NCBI GenBank assembly: GCA_021307315.1
Contig: JAJSPD010000061.1
Coordinates: forward strand, 207,380 to 271,379
Source of the DNA: Bisporella sp. PMI_857
Lineage: Eukaryota; Ascomycota; Leotiomycetes; Helotiales; Helotiaceae
DNA: 64,000 nucleotides
Direction: 5' to 3'
Shown in pieces: positions 11,156-22,794 of the stretch (positions within the stretch are counted from its first letter, which is position 1; each line of letters opens with the position of its first letter). The notes below the pieces were generated by a model. It had not been told where the DNA came from and searched no databases. It worked only from the letters and a program-made list of their open reading frames with translations. The position numbers were made by a program, and so were the translations under genes.

Positions 11156-11859
11156 CTAATCCTTTTCGGCATACCGCCGCACGACAGTCCCATTAGCATA
11201 CTTGATAAAGTAGTTCCTCTTCCTGGTGCTGTATATCCAACCCGAATCAGTGTCACTTTCAGGTGCAAACCATTCGTCAACCCCGTTCATCTGACGATAC
11301 CATATGCCTTCGTCGTCCCACCAAACCCATTCTGAGGAAGTTGAGCTTCCAGTGACAGATCCAGAGCCCTCTGCCACAATATCACCATCAGTATCGTCAA
11401 CTCTCCAGGCACTCGCAACCTTATTTCGAAACCCAGTCTCATCAAAATCAATTTGAGAGAATGGAATCTCGGCGAGGATCCTGTGGGTGTTTTGTGACCG
11501 CTACCCTTATTTCCCTTTCTCAAAAATGTCCTGGCTCCGGGATCTTTGGCGTATTGGTTGACCTGGATTTTGGCAATGGCCCAACCAGGGCGGCTTATGT
11601 CTCTGTGGATGTCGCAGCGAAGATCTTTGGTTTTGATGACGTTATTTTTGCAGGTGCAACTCTCGCTCCATTTGAAGACAAGTTTAGCAGATGTAACAAG
11701 TTTAGACGGCGCCTTGGAACACTTTTTAAGCCCATGTTGGCTGAGGGATGCTGCGGTATGAGATAACCTGTTTGAGGAGGAGAGCAACTGGGATACTAGA
11801 GAGTAAACCGTAATTTTCATATGAATGGAGTGTATCTCGTTTGGAGAATGGGATGTCAA
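11156..11859 (-). CDS. Hypothetical gene, exon structure unresolved
   Basis: Two overlapping minus-strand frames share this stretch. The 3' frame, open to a stop at 11156, gives a Trp/Asp-rich segment (WVWWDDEGIWYRQMNG) followed by IYSTRKRNYFIKYANGTVVR, which looks like real protein and reads upstream through DETGFRNKVASAWRVDD. The 5' frame (from 11859) contains a plausible Cys-containing region, SESCTCKNNVIKTKDLRCDI. A likely acceptor (CACCCACAG) precedes the 3' exon near 11490, but I found no convincing matching donor. A further 71-codon frame at 12071-11856 may be a 5' exon. Family unknown. Confidence 0.3.
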
Positions 11860-12448
11860 TGTCTTGCCTGCTCTTCTAGCTTATCTGAGTCTGACATCAC
11901 TAACGGAAACTGCTGGGCGGACATGCCTGCGGCGCATATCCAAGTTCGGAAGGCACCGTAGCCGTATTCTTTGGAATTGACTTCCTCTAGGAAATCTGAT
12001 TTAAGCGATTCATTAGTATTCTTTTGAGCCACAGCGAAAGAAGGTGCATGACCCTTCTGCAATATAGCCACTTATTTCCCAATTCAGCTGGATAGCCATC
12101 GAGCTGAATCATCCGCCTTGGTTGCTCCAGATATCAACATATTCTTTTTAGATTGTGTAACTAAAGATCGAAACTACAAGATTTCTATTTAATGCCAATC
12201 TTTTTGTTACAAGCTTAACAAATTTAAACATACTCTTACATTACTTACATAAAATGCCCCATTAAACTAAGTGTGAACTATTATAGCTAGCTCATCCAAC
12301 AATAAGTAGCTTTGTCCATGAAATTGGGAGGGCTTAGCTGTTGTTTGCGCCTGAGGCACGTACGGAACATTTAAAACCCCCCAACCCCTTCATCTTCTCT
12401 CTGTCAGTCCTAAAGTTCCACCGCAACTCGAAACTTAGAACAGGAAGG

Positions 12449-14493
12449 ATGCCTCCATTCTCACGTTTCAACCCACTATTTTGCCGGCTCACTGTGCGCA
12501 GACTTAGTGCTCATCAGTATGTCCGGTCCTCAATTATGGCGACAAAGATAAATATGGCTAGCACACACGTCCAAGGTACAAACGGGGCCTTGACAATACC
12601 TTTCCTCGGCGCCGTGAGAAATAATGGTACTGGTATGCGCCAAATAAGCACCCTGAACATTCCCTTTAGATTTTAATTCTTTATAGAAAAAACTATTTCC
12701 GAGGAGGAACTCTACAGATATACAAAGCATCGCTGGGTGTTCGTTCATTATTCATTTTACATAGATGAATGTTAATCGACATAGATACGATGAACCACGC
12801 CGTCTATCAGAGAGGTATCTCAAATTTAATCTCCCACAACTCTTAAAAGCTGCAGTGGCAGCAGTCTCTAGCTCAGGCGCACGTTATTGTACACTTTTCG
12901 ACGCTTATTTATTGTTACTCTTGTGGCTAACTTAAGCTGCAGGCACTAAAGTCCTGAAGTGCAAAGAAGATTTAGATAATAAAGTTTTTTTGCTTGCAAT
13001 GGATAACGGCGCAGAAGTCTTTGCAAAACTTCCCAATCCGTGTGCAGGGCCTGCGTTTTATACAACAACATCAGAAGTTGCCACTCGCAAATTCGTGAGT
13101 GATAAGCTTAAGCCTGAAAGCAGGAACTGACATTAATTCTGTTAGCTGCGCGACGTGTTAAACATTCCCGCTCCCCGCATAATCGCCTGGTCCGCCGATC
13201 GAAACAATCCGGTTAAAGCAGAATATATTCTCGAAGAGAAAGCCCCAGGCCAGCCACTTGGGAGATTCTGGCATGACTGGGAGAAATGGCCAACGAAAGA
13301 CAAAATCGCTATGATAACACAAATAGTAGAGATTGAGCGAAAGCTTGCATCTACGAAGTTTGTGAAGTCTGGCTGTATCTATTTCAGGGAAGATATTCAC
13401 AATAGCGAGGCTCTAGCGACTAATCTGCCACTACCCCCGTCAATACTCGAGCGTTATACATTGGGACCACTTGTGGAGAGGGAGTTGTGGAGAGGCGAAA
13501 AAGCCAGCATGGATATAAATCGAGGACCATGTGAGTTTTGTGAATGCATTACGATTAAGTTTGGTCTAATAATATGTAGATGAAGGACCACAAGAGTTTG
13601 TTAAAGCAATGGCCGAGACAGAAACAAAATTTATTAAAGCCCATGCCCGTCCGCGTATGAATTACGCTCGCTCCCTCACGGAACCAGAGTTGCCTGACAA
13701 AATGCTCGACCTCTTAGATCGGTATCTTCAACTGACACCCGCTATGGTGCCTCCTTTTAATGACACGCACTCACCAACACTTTGGCATCCGGACCTCCAC
13801 CTTAACGATGTATTTGTCGACCCTCAATCAAAGAAAATCACTTGCATCACAGGCTGGCAATCAGCCGCTGTTCTACCGCTCTTTTACCAATGTGGCATCC
13901 CAACAATGTTTAGACATCAAGGGCCATTGTCCATAGACATGAATATTTGGCTTGAACGCCCGGACAATTACGACAGCCTGGAACAAGATGAAAAGGAGGT
14001 GATCGACAACCTTTTGAGGAGCGAGTGTATTCATAAATATTACATCGCACAAACGCGTTGCAATAACCGAACACATTGGGGTGCCTTACGACTACAATTA
14101 CAGGACAAGGTACGCACACAACCAACAAACATTGTTCAGAGCGTATGGAAAGATCACGATATATTTTTCCTCCAAAGGGCACTAATCAGAATCGTTAATC
14201 GATGGGAACAGCTTTGCCCGGATTCTGGTCCATGTCCCGTGAGCTTCAGCGAGCAGGAGATGGCGCTATATGAGCACGAGGAAGAGAATAGACGCTACGT
14301 TAGCGAGATCTTAGACCTCTTTCGAAATAATTGGGGATTGTCTCCCGATGGGTCGATAGAATCAGCTAGATATGACGAAGTGCAGAATGAGATCGCGCGG
14401 CTGAGGGATGCTTTCGTCGGGGCCGCTGACAACGAGGAAGATAGGCTGCTCGCTGAGAAGGTATGGCCATACCAGGATACTGCAGAGGACTAG
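12449..14493 (+). CDS. Mitochondrial AIM9-like phosphotransferase family protein with substituted catalytic residues
   Basis: Exons: 12449-12575, 12687-12738, 12785-12882, 12943-13094, 13146-13530, 13580-14493; 1728 nt, 575 residues, no stop. The N-terminus (MPPFSRFNPLFCRLTVRRLS) looks like a mitochondrial presequence. RYTKHRWVYDEPRRLSERYL, a MDNGAEVFAKLPNP block, SEVATRKFLRDVLNIPAPR and AEYILEEKAPGQPLG follow the order of fungal AIM9/FMP29-like proteins. In the catalytic loop, HPDLHLND has Asp348 where the metal-binding Asn belongs. The later Asp-Trp motif reads ITGWQ, with Gly363 replacing the metal-binding Asp. The fold may be kept without phosphotransfer. The 12739-12784 intron has a weak donor (GTTCGT); the others are sound. 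Kin at 9279 and 5137 show an expanded family. Confidence 0.82.
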
Positions 14494-16100
14494 ACGTGAG
14501 GATATCCCTTGTTACTTCTGAAGCGCTCAGCCATAATAGGGAACGAAGCACTACAATTGTAGAATTGAGGAGGATCCTTAGTGCAGGGATATCTCCGGTT
14601 TGTTAAGAATCTGTAAGAAGTCCGCACAGACCAATCTCATATCCTTGCAGTCTTACTACATGTACGTAATAGCCTCAAGCATTAAAAACATATGAAAACT
14701 AGAATTTGTGAATGCCTGACAAGGATTCTGGTTGTAGGTGCTCCTTTTGTTAATCACATATTAGAACAACAAAACACATATTTGTTTTGAAGGTTTAACT
14801 TTGTGTTTCAGCGACTTATATTATTGTTACATCTATCTTGCAGTTTTTATTTTCTGCCCCTTGCAATGTTCCTTAAGAGTTCACAGAACTTCTAATCGAC
14901 AGATTGCTTGCGACTGCCCCAAAAAACATCTGCAAGCACAGCGCTTCCTCGGCCATCCTCTATCTCCAACCAGCCTCGCCTTTGCCAGCCAATACATATT
15001 GTGATGTCTCCGTCAATTCTATGGTGTCCGAACTTTATACTCGTTGAAATATGTATTATCAAACCTTAACAGCAACTGTGCGTTCAGCCACGTTCTTGAG
15101 CTCCAATTCCTGCTCCAACAGATATTGTTTGGATGCCCTGCGTTCCCGCTACGATCCTCAAGCCGGAACTCGCCTGAAGATATGGTTCTTAGGAAAGCGG
15201 CGCGGGCGTATTCGTTTTCCTTGCCGACGAGAGTTGTCCCGTGCTCCGTAGTAAAACTTTTGAGAAGAGAGGATACTGTAATGGAGGCCGGGGCGGAAAT
15301 TTGCACCCAAATTTGGATCGATATCTTGGGCTAATGGAGTCCAGCCCTGGCGTTAAAAGCCAGCTCTGTATATGCGTATGGTTCTTCTGGTCGAGCGACT
15401 CCTTGTGCGCCTCCGCTGGAGAGTGAGTATTTGAAATCTTCATATCGCTTGAATGCGTAAAGATCGTTTATGAAGCGTCTTAGACTCTGTATAGACATTT
15501 AAAAGTGATGGATAACGATTTGCGTTGGTGAGCGATTGTTGTCTGCAAATAGAGACTATACATGGGAAAGGGGATGACTGAAACGTACCCCCCCGCTATT
15601 AATCGACAAAGCTGAAAGGTAGTGAACTACACCGCACGCATCTTTGATTAGGATCAGATTGAGTCTGCGATATGGTAAAGCCCCTGCGCAACGTTGAAGC
15701 CAGCAGCCGAAATACCGACAACGCTTGCGACTATGCTGAGAGGTTCCGCCATATGTATATCCGCATTTGTCTAAAGGTAACCGCTAAAAATGGCTGATGC
15801 CTTGCATATTTCAATCAAAATAATCATATGGAGCGCCCTCAAAGTTAAGTAGATACAATATAGTTAGATTGGAAATGAGATCAGCTAGTCACATCCTTTC
15901 GGCCTCAGCCATCCCATGAGTATAATCTCAAACAATATCTTGTTGATTTGCAGGAACCTGCCTCTGATCAACCTTAAGTTGATCAATTTCAGCACGGGGT
16001 ATCATTTACCATATGCCCAGCATTATCGACCCTACCGAGTGTTAATCTTGTGGTTTTTTTATCACTAGCCGCCATTCTCTTCACTTCTCATAACGCTCTT
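14494..16100. other. Gene-free stretch
   Basis: No supported gene. Overlapping short ORFs on both strands around 15019-15440 mask one another and show no domain. The 3' flank of the kinase-like gene and AT-rich DNA fill the rest. Confidence 0.4.
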
Positions 16101-17260
16101 TCATTGGCTCTAGTTTCTGCGCTGTGGGTTGTTTTGTCCTTTCCAGGGCGTTGGCCATCTGCCCCTCGGCGCTACTAGTGCTGCATGTCAAATATGGATT
16201 TCCCCGGAAGATGACCGCATTGAACTAATTTGCAAGAAGCTATTGGCTTTCAGGCAGAAACTATACTCACATTTCTTCATGACAACTTTGAAGTTAATGG
16301 GCCATTGTGTTGTACTATATCAAAAGTCGGGATTGCCTACTATCAAACTCTTCCTTCCAACCTCCCTTATATCGCCATCGAAGATATGAATCACACCACC
16401 GAAGCAGACTTCATATACAGGGCGCGCATTGGTTCCTCATAACATGACTTAGGCGCCTTCATGCAGCGAGGCACACTTTCTGCGACAAGATCACAGCGTG
16501 TCTTGCTGAAGATAGGGTGGCTCACTCCTGGCTCACCCCTGGCTGAACAGTGCAGAGTGTCTCCCAGCACCCGTATATGACCTCTGTAGGAGAAATATAC
16601 CCATAATTTGATCCCAGCGGGATGCTTGGAGAACGATGTAAGTTGTGACGCATCATTTGTGCGTCAGGGGCATGTAGATAGTGTCTCTATGAGCAGACAC
16701 CAGTGCAAAATCCTGGAGCATATTGTAGGAATGATCTGCATGCTTCATAGATCTAAGCTTGTGATAGAGGATACAAGCTGGCCCGAAGTGAATTTACAGC
16801 ATAGCCTTCGCCTACCTTTATTATGGGTTGGAGCACCTAGCCAGCGAACATTTGCAAATACATTCGCATATCGATGGTTATCACCAACGAATGGCTTCCC
16901 GCTGATATCTAAACTCAAAACCAACAGAGTGATCCACGAAAATTAAGGCAGAGCCTTTGCTCTACTTGCCATACGAACTATATATTGTTCCATCCCCATT
17001 CTCATTGATCGAACAAAGTCGCATTTCCGCAAAAGAGATACCGTACCGGATACTTAAGGGCCATCGCTGGGCCATAGAGTAAGCTGTGATGAGGTTGCGT
17101 CGGAAGCAGTGTTTTCGGCTGTGAAGTACCGGAAGAATAGAGCTTGGCGCCGATGTCAAGCCAGCCAATCTACTGGTCCACGGTGATGTTGCAAAGGGTG
17201 ACATCCTGTTTTCCAATGCGAAGGGGCTGGTCAAAAGAGTGAAAGACAGTAAACAGCGAT
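16100..17260 (+). pseudogene. Faint kinase-like remnant
   Basis: Three separated frames give scraps of a kinase-like layout. Around 16340-16440 there is a segment with SNLPYIAIEDMNHTTEADF. Around 16720-16800 LHRSKLVIEDTSWPEVNLQ has the spacing of a degenerate H-x-D-x4-N loop. Around 17150-17250 there is NLLVHGDVAKGDILFSNAKG, again HxD-like. Stops and frame changes separate them. This is weak and may be coincidence, but it lies at the end of a patch already containing three phosphotransferase-like loci. Confidence 0.22.
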
Positions 17261-18131
17261 AATGGTTGGTCCTTTTGTAATCAACCATTTAATAGGATTT
17301 GCAGTTCTGTCACGAGTGATCGTGCTCACAACGACCACGAAACACACAGGAAAAGGCATGATCGACTTAATTGTGGCCAATAAATTCGACCGCCATTTGG
17401 CCAGTTTTATCAAAGAATTGAGACATGTTAGCCCTGTGTACTACACAAAATAAATGATGGTTGTGAAGTTGACGTCTCCCAAGGTCGTACAGAACTGCCA
17501 AGACGGAGCATCCGCTAAGCCTATTACAGATAGTACCCCTGAAAGCTCTTCAACCATATTTCAACCTCCTTCCACATCATCACATCAATATCTCAGCTCA
17601 CAATCCTCAAATAGTTCGTACCATTCGAACTCTCACCAGGTTGCGGAACGGATGTTCCCTTAATGTACCAACGTACGCATCCGCTCCGGCGCATCAAAGA
17701 GGCGCTCTGAAGCAGCCGGCATGGTGTATGAAACCCTTGGCGGATGTGATCCGTCTCAAGGCGACGATCAAGCTTCCTTGTTCCGCGAGCCTCCTGCGTC
17801 ACCTCCCCTACGAGAGCCCTTTATTCGCTGGATAAATCTCCGACCCTGCCCTGTCTCTGCTCGAAGCCGACAGAACAACGCCGACCCACACGCTTCCGCG
17901 TCTTCCTTCCTGAGTCGTTTGTTCGCTGGGTCTTGGCTTGAAATGCCTTGAGCATAAGTATGTGAGAGGCGCCGCCGAGCCAAGAGGCATTGCCAACCCT
18001 TTGCCTAGATACACATCTTTCTTTTCTTATTCTCCTTCCGTTCGTTGTGCTGGTCACTTAATTGTTGTTTCTACTTGGCATTTTGATTGTTTGTGTGCTT
18101 GATATCTAAGGTCACATCTACTAAGCTCACC

Positions 18132-18957
18132 ATGCTATACTCGCCTCTCATCGCCGTCGCTGGCCTGGCTGGCACCGTCTTATCCCATGGAGTCATTACC
18201 TCGCCGCCGATCCGAGCGGCAGGTGACGCAAGTAAGCCATCCAGTCTCATGGAAACGTTCACCACTAACACACGACAGTGCTAGCAGCGTGCGGACAAGC
18301 CGTCACCGACCTCGCAATAGCAGATATAACAGATCACGTAGAAGGGATGCCAGAAGCGGCCGCCGCGACCGCCAACTTCGACAGCGCGGCATGCAACGTT
18401 TTCCTCTGCAAGGGCCAGCAGTTCGCCGACAACACCGCGAACGTGCAGACCGTCGCGCCGGGGCAGGTGGTCAACTTCCGCGCGGAGCTCCCCATTCCTC
18501 ACGAGGGCCCCATGAACGTTTCCGTTGTCGACACGAAAACCAACACCGTCATCGGCGACCCGCTCATCGAGTTCGCGAGCTACGCCGACGAGAGCCTCGC
18601 CGTTCTCCCGGCAAACAATACCAATTTCGACGTCACCATCCCGTCGGATCTGGGGAGCGCCTGTGCGGTTGCTGGCGATTGCGTATGTTGCCTTTCCTTT
18701 TATTTGCTCTTCCGGCGGAAAGCGAGTGACAGTGCGAAGCTAACCCGGTACAGGTCCTCCAATGGTTCTGGTTTGGCACCAGCGCCGACCAAACATACGA
18801 GTCGTGCGTCGACATCGTCGTCCCTGCCTCCACGGCCTCGGCATCGGCATCCAAGGCGCAGGCCACCAGCGCGGTTGCAAAATCCGGAGCGTCGAGCTCA
18901 AAGGTCTTGCAGCTGTCGAAGACGGCAAGAAGCCTGCTTCGGTATCTGAGGGCTTAG
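18132..18957 (+). CDS. Secreted LPMO-like protein (chitin-binding type-4 / Egh16-like)
   Basis: Exons 18132-18231, 18279-18682 and 18754-18957 give 235 residues. A signal peptide of 18 residues (MLYSPLIAVAGLAGTVLS) is followed directly by His19, so the mature protein would start HGVITSPP. A free N-terminal His is the first ligand of the copper histidine brace in lytic polysaccharide monooxygenases; a second candidate His lies in LPIPHEGPMN. Paired cysteines occur in LAACGQ, CNVFLC, SACAVAGDC and YESC. The pattern GDAMLAACG, KGQQFADNTANVQ and QTYESCVDIVV matches the fungal Egh16-like/chitin-binding type-4 group, some members of which are made during host or substrate contact. The Ser/Ala-rich tail ends without a clear GPI signal. 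Oxidative activity is inferred, not shown. Confidence 0.82.
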
Positions 18958-19422
18958 GACCGAAGGGCTTAGGCGGTGGTTTTCTGTGATTATGTAAAAT
19001 ATGGCAAAGCAAACATGGGCATTTTAGAGGGAAAACTTATGATACAAAGTAATATATATACTATTGAAATCTTATGTAACGGGTCTTATGGCTGCTGTTG
19101 TGGCATATTATAACGTATCGCTGACTTCAAGGCAATGGTTGATTTACTAACGGGAACTACATAAAATGCCATAAAGAGAGGTGGAGTTAATTCTCTAAAG
19201 TGCGAGGTAGTCTTACATATCAAGCGCATCGCCGCATCGTTAATAATAGTCATAACAGAACCTACTTGTTCGAAGGAAAAGCAGTCGTTGGCATAGTTTT
19301 AGATTTTGTTTGCTCCAAAACATGAAAAAAGCCGCCATATCTGGCTTTTGAGGTACGACAGACCCATTATCTACCATTCTTTCATAAATGCATCGCACGC
19401 TCAACTCCATATCCCACAGCCC

Positions 19423-22283
19423 TTATGCGACAGACCCAATGACCAGTGGCGCAACCCCTTCCTCATCACTTCGTACCACGATCTTGCTAGTAACACCTGA
19501 CTTTGTGGAGTAAGCCATCCGAATGTTTGCCACAACCCTACCACCTGTGACAGTTTTTCCAAATAGTTTGAGGGTATGGGTTGTAGTATTAACAGGTACA
19601 TCGGTGCCGTCCAGAGGCTGTAACGAGAGGGTCTTGGCGAGTTGTTCAGTTGCATCTATAGATCTGTTAGCTCCGATCGCTCTTTGGAGACGTCAAATAT
19701 GAGAGGGACTCACCGGCAATGCTCTTTACACCACTCAGCTGTAATGTTTCCTGGGCTTCCTCACCCGTCGCGCCAACTTGCTCCCAGATGTGGTTGAAGT
19801 TACCAGCAAAAGCAGGAACAACATAGTCACTACCAGTAAGCTCGAGATCTTCGACTTGATACTCATCGTCGTAACCTGTCTCCTCCGGCTCACCGGTCGT
19901 AGGATCGATTTCCTTGGTTGTGAACTTCAAGATATTGGTAAAGCTACTTGCCGAGAACGAGCCTTCGCCATTAACCTTCTTGAATGATACATAGATGGTA
20001 CCAGGTTGGTCAGTAACAAGCTTCGTGGCTGGGATAATGAAGTCTTCCTCGAGCTCCTCCTCCTCTGAAGGGGTAGCAACAACAGAGACATCCTCGAGAA
20101 CAGTATCTGGAAGGGTATTCTTGACCTCGTATTGTAGTACAATATGCTCCTTGAAAATATGCTTCACAACACTGACAACGTATTCAGTCTCTGATTCTGT
20201 CAATTCAACCAAAGGTGATGACTTCAAGACGCTACCATATGATCTCATCTCTGGAATCTTGAGTAGCTCTTGCTGGTACTTCTGGGCAGCAGCTGAAGCA
20301 GATGCCACCGCCTCTGCGCCTGTTGGAGCAGCTTTTGTTGGACCGGCTTTTGGTGCCTTGATAGTTGGAGTAACAGTGGTCAGCTTCTTCGTGCGGTCCT
20401 CAGCATCGGCTTGCTCTTTGGTAACGACTGGAATAACGGAGATGTCGAAAGGATTTTCGAAAGTCGATTTATCATCTGCAGTGACATACATGACTAGTTG
20501 ATGCTCGAAATATGGTAACGCGAAAGTGCTTTCTGAAGGCTTTGTTTAGCGTATTATTTGCAGAGGGATCAAAACGCTTACCATTCTTGACGAACCGATC
20601 AGCCAGCTCATCAGGTTCGCCCATCAATCTCAAATTCAACGCAGCACGATCACGTACTTCGTCGTCAACATCATCCAAGCATCGGGTAAGGAGAACCGTG
20701 ACACTGCGTTTGACCTCGGGATCCTTCTGCCCCACGCCAAATTTGGCCAAAGCTGTGACTGCCGCGGCTCGTACAATTGCATTCTCAAGAACAACACGGT
20801 TATAGATATATCGGATGTACTTGGTTGGCTGTGAAGTCTTGGGTCCCTCCAAACCCAGAAGGTGCAATATTCTGACAGCAAGTTTTGTGAACTCGCAGTC
20901 TTCGATGAACTCGCAGAGATGCGCCAACGCATCCTCCTTCGAGTCTGGCACAAACTTGATTAAGTCGAACATGCTTTCCACAACCGCGCGCTTGAATTCA
21001 TATCCTCCTTCATCACGTAGTATGCCACTGAGGAACGCCAGCATGCCAGCCTGTTTGTTGGGGAACTTAAGACATAGTGTTCTGATCGCCTCCACAATTG
21101 TGATCTTGAATTCATCCGTGATGTCAGCCATGAAACCCGAAATCTGCTTCATCAAACGATCCACGCTAGCCTCGTTTCCGGTCTTGAGTAATGTAGTAAT
21201 GGCGAAAGTAGCAATTGAGCGGTTGCTATTGGAGATAAGGAGCTCGATTTCAGGATTGCATGGGTGTACGGCTTGTGGCTTGAAAGAGGCGAAATTGTGG
21301 AGGATTCTGATAGCAGCGAACTTGGAGACAGCTCGGGGAGATGTGAGGAACAGCTGAAGTGACAGAACAGCTTGGTTTGCTTCGGCATCTGTGATATCTC
21401 GCATGTCGCAGATTGCTTTAGCAGCCTCGAAATTGACCATCTCGCTCTTGTGTCGTAGCCATCCCTCAAGGAGCACCATCATGGGCTTTCGAAGTTGTGG
21501 TTCTTCGTCTGCGAGGTGCGCTGCTAGCCTTACGAGCATAACTGTCGCGGCAGGACTCTTGATTGCTCCCGCTACCCCGAACTGCTGAACCATCTTTACC
21601 AATGCCATCCTGTCATGCATTCTCATCTGATAGAGTAATCCAATTGCATGGTATTGTGTCATGGTCGAATTGTTCGCTGGCACATGGCTGCTTGAGGTGG
21701 AGAATCCTAATGAGAATCCGCCTGAAGATTTTGTCGAAGTCGCAGCCTCCTGTGTCTCACTCTGCCATCTCTTAACAACATCACGGGCGATTGGGAGGAG
21801 GTGATAAGATGAGACTAGGGCGGCTGAGGAAACGGAGGGGTTCTTATCAACGATTGCCGTCTTCATAACACGTTCGATACTCTGGACGGTGGAGGCATCG
21901 ATAATGCGGCATAGAGCTCGAATCGCATTTGGTCTAAATATAGCGTCCGTTCCGCCACCAGTGTCCTTCATTATTGTGCTTGTAACCATAATAATGTCCT
22001 CAGCAGAGTTCGCCAGCTCCTTGATAACCAAGTGTACCATCTGTCGTAGGCTCGCATCTTTATTCTGGAACAGCTTTGAGATACCGAAAAACAAGTCAGT
22101 GGCCTCTCTTGTTGGAAATTTCTCGCCCTTGTAGAGGAGGAAGGCAATCTTGGTCAGGAGTTCTCGACATCTTCTAGGTTGTATAGGGGAGGAATTGAAC
22201 AGTCGTGCTTCTTGGAAGACCTGTGTGCGGTCGACCTTTATGATGCCTGTATCTGCATCTTCGTCCTTTTTGTGATAACTCAT
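19423..22283 (-). CDS. SEC21: Coatomer (COPI) subunit gamma
   Basis: Exons 22283-20582, 20475-19714 and 19655-19423 give 898 residues, the normal length for fungal Sec21. The start is set at the Met of MSYHKKDEDADTG, which matches family N-termini; an in-frame ATG 12 codons upstream (22319) is the alternative. Residues about 30-550 are the adaptin-like helical solenoid (DRTQVFQEARLFNSSPIQPR, GISKLFQNKDASLRQM). A Pro/Ala/Lys linker with DISVIPVVTKEQADAEDR follows. The C-terminal 270 residues are the appendage domain, with FNHIWEQVGA and TLKLFGKTVTGGRVVANI. The protein is a core part of the COPI coat for Golgi-to-ER retrograde transport and is normally essential. Introns have CTAAC-like branch sites. 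It is a good anchor for synteny. Confidence 0.97.
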
Positions 22284-22696
22284 ACTGGCAGAGTTTGTTG
22301 GACAGGTGTTGAGGTTCACGGGAGCTGTGAGCTAGATGTCGCGACGTATCCAAATCGCAGTGGGCTGGAACAATTAAGGTTAGGCGAGGCGGAGTGTGTA
22401 AAGTCTTGGCAAACTCGGAGCGGAAATGGTACTTCATAGAGACGGGGAGGGGTTTCTACCCTCATCCATTCTGCATTTTGTTGCGATAATGCCGAACTGG
22501 TTTTTGTTTATCACATTACCAGAAACTACGGTATCGACTCTGTTCACTGTTTTGTTATTTTATCACAATCCTTTCAACAACGTGTTTTCTAACTTTGTTG
22601 AGTCCGTCCCACTTGTGCCAATCACAAGGGCGAATTTCCTTCGGAGCAAAAACTGTAACTAGGACTAAATTAAGCGTGAGGCAAGCAAGAATTTCA

Positions 22697-22794
22697 TCCA
22701 TACTGGTGTATCGGTAACATTTCCGCCTTTCAAGTTCACTCATCAGATTGTACAACGATCGCGGGAGCGCAGGGTTCGACTCCCTGGTATGGAA
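22697..22794 (+). tRNA. tRNA-Glu (anticodon TTC) with 27-nt intron
   Basis: A full cloverleaf can be drawn. Acceptor TCCATAC pairs with GTATGGA. The D arm is GTGT/ACAT with ATCGGTA loop. Anticodon stem TCCGC pairs with GCGGG. The anticodon loop is C-T-TTC-A, interrupted after base 37 by an intron at 22733-22759. T arm CAGGG/CCCTG carries the loop TTCGACT. The discriminator is A at 22794. The intron sits at the canonical 37/38 position cut by the tRNA splicing endonuclease. It lies between the coatomer gamma gene and the bZIP gene. Confidence 0.88.
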
